From Clostridiales bacterium (lineage in GTDB: Bacteria; Bacillota; Clostridia; Lutisporales; Lutisporaceae), in assembly GCA_012522255.1 (NCBI GenBank), contig JAAYKT010000151.1:1-15004 (forward strand): a stretch of 15,004 nucleotides of DNA, read 5' to 3'. Under the pieces are notes generated by a model. It was not told where the DNA came from and made no database searches. It worked only from the letters and a program-made list of their open reading frames with translations. Shown here in pieces: positions 14,597-15,004 of this stretch. Position numbers and translations under genes: made by a program. Position 1 is the stretch's first letter, and every line of letters begins with the position of its first letter.

Positions 14597-14821
14597 ATTT
14601 ATTATGTTGTTGACAAAAAAGATTGTTTAATATGTTATCCTTTTTATTAAGTCATTCTGTGATTATTGATCGAAAAGTAGTTAACTAGTACGCGTTGTGT
14701 TTTCACGAAGATATCCTTTTATATAATCTTTTAAAAAAATATTAAAATCCTTAACAGCGTTGGAAATCTGAAATGATTCAAAGTACAATTTATTTAAATT
14801 TACACAAATTTAAGAATGGAC

Positions 14822-14840
14822 TACGTCAAAACATGACGTA
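14822..14840. repeat. TACGTCA / TGACGTA inverted repeat
   Basis: Perfect 7-bp arms at 14822-14828 and 14834-14840 with a 5-nt spacer (AAACA). It lies between the BREX promoter region and the right-hand IS. No T-run follows on either strand, so a terminator is unlikely. A protein-binding site is possible. Confidence 0.35.
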
Positions 14841-14875
14841 ATAAAATAGTATTTGCAAGATAATAAAGGGTCTAA

Positions 14876-15004
14876 TGTGTGGAGTTACTAACTTAGTTGG
14901 GACACGGAGTTAAGCATAAAAGTTTAATTTTGTGTAACATGAGAAAACAAAGAACACATTACGGCAAAGCATTCAAAGAGAATGCGGTCAAATTAAGTTT
15001 AGAG
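14876..15004 (+). mobile_element. Left end of an IS3-type element, cut by the window edge
   Basis: A candidate terminal repeat starts with TGTGTGGAGTTACTAACTTA at 14876 or two bases later, about 62 nt before an OrfA-like start codon. That is the usual layout of an IS3-family left end. The right end and the target duplication lie outside the window. The terminal sequence differs from the TGAGGTGG repeat of the debris at 3484, so the two are different elements. Confidence 0.55.
14939..15004 (+). CDS. IS3-family transposase OrfA, 5' end only
   Basis: Twenty-two codons are visible before the edge: MRKQRTHYGKAFKENAVKLS, then LE. A basic start followed by a Y/F-x-x-x-F-K-x-x-A-V-x-L pattern is characteristic of OrfA, whose helix-turn-helix region binds the IS ends and which forms the transposase by frameshift fusion with OrfB. 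The reading direction is away from the BREX operon. Only the start can be judged, so intactness is unknown. Confidence 0.65.
   Translation, partial: MRKQRTHYGKAFKENAVKLSLE

Larger units (their letters stand above)
14502..14877. other. AT-rich spacer upstream of the BREX operon
   Basis: These 376 bases contain no open frame of note and no RNA gene I can identify. They must hold the promoter of the minus-strand operon, but no clear TAnnTTTG box was found within 120 nt of the regulator start. The spacer has several short dyads (listed separately), the IR TTAAATT 14794-14800 / AATTTAA 14807-14813, and a cluster of palindromes near 14678-14695. It runs into the IS3-type element on the right. Confidence 0.5.

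Noticed and set aside
1..15004. CRISPR array, tRNA or rRNA
   Set aside because: No regularly spaced direct repeats and no tRNA- or rRNA-like stretch were noticed on either strand by eye.

Overview
The window looks like a Bacteroidota (Bacteroidetes) chromosome. It is mostly AT-rich, has no clear Shine-Dalgarno sequences in front of its starts, and carries tightly packed operon genes. The leftmost kilobase is clearly richer in G+C than the rest. The lineage is inferred from style and protein character, not from a marker gene.

Left edge (1-1000): a GC-rich fragment with a 12-bp direct repeat, possibly an insertion-sequence end. It abuts the truncated 5' part of a minus-strand gene for a putative secreted protein. 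Divergent from that is an isoprenylcysteine/phospholipid methyltransferase-like membrane protein gene that appears broken by a one-base deletion near 443. Left-centre (1000-3400): a 52-codon small ORF, then a two-gene plus-strand unit. That unit encodes a single-HKD phospholipase D-like protein, likely a nuclease, and a protein resembling the uracil-DNA glycosylase superfamily. Positions 3382-3834 hold IS3-type debris: a terminal inverted repeat, a second partial repeat, and an OrfA broken after about 71 codons.

Main region (3835-14501, minus strand): six tightly spaced genes read right to left. They are an XRE-type regulator, a 262-residue protein of unknown function, BrxP, BrxC, PglZ and BrxL. 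The last four are the signature set of a type 4 BREX phage-defence system, which has a PAPS-reductase-like protein where other BREX types have the PglX DNA methyltransferase. Gaps between the genes are 1-12 nt, so a single transcript starting upstream of 14501 is likely. The spacer there has several short dyads that could be operators. The window ends in the first 22 codons of another IS3-type OrfA.

How the genes may work together: BrxC (large P-loop ATPase), PglZ (alkaline-phosphatase-fold protein) and BrxL (AAA+ ATPase, here without a Lon peptidase domain) form the common BREX core. BrxP combines a PP-loop ATP pyrophosphatase domain with an APS-reductase-like CC-x90-CxxC cysteine set, two ferredoxin-type 4Fe-4S motifs and a C-terminal DUF4007-like region. 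This suggests sulfur or redox chemistry as the self-marking or activity step, but that chemistry is inference. The XRE protein probably controls the operon. The adjacent PLD/UDG-like pair is the best candidate for a less described defence module.
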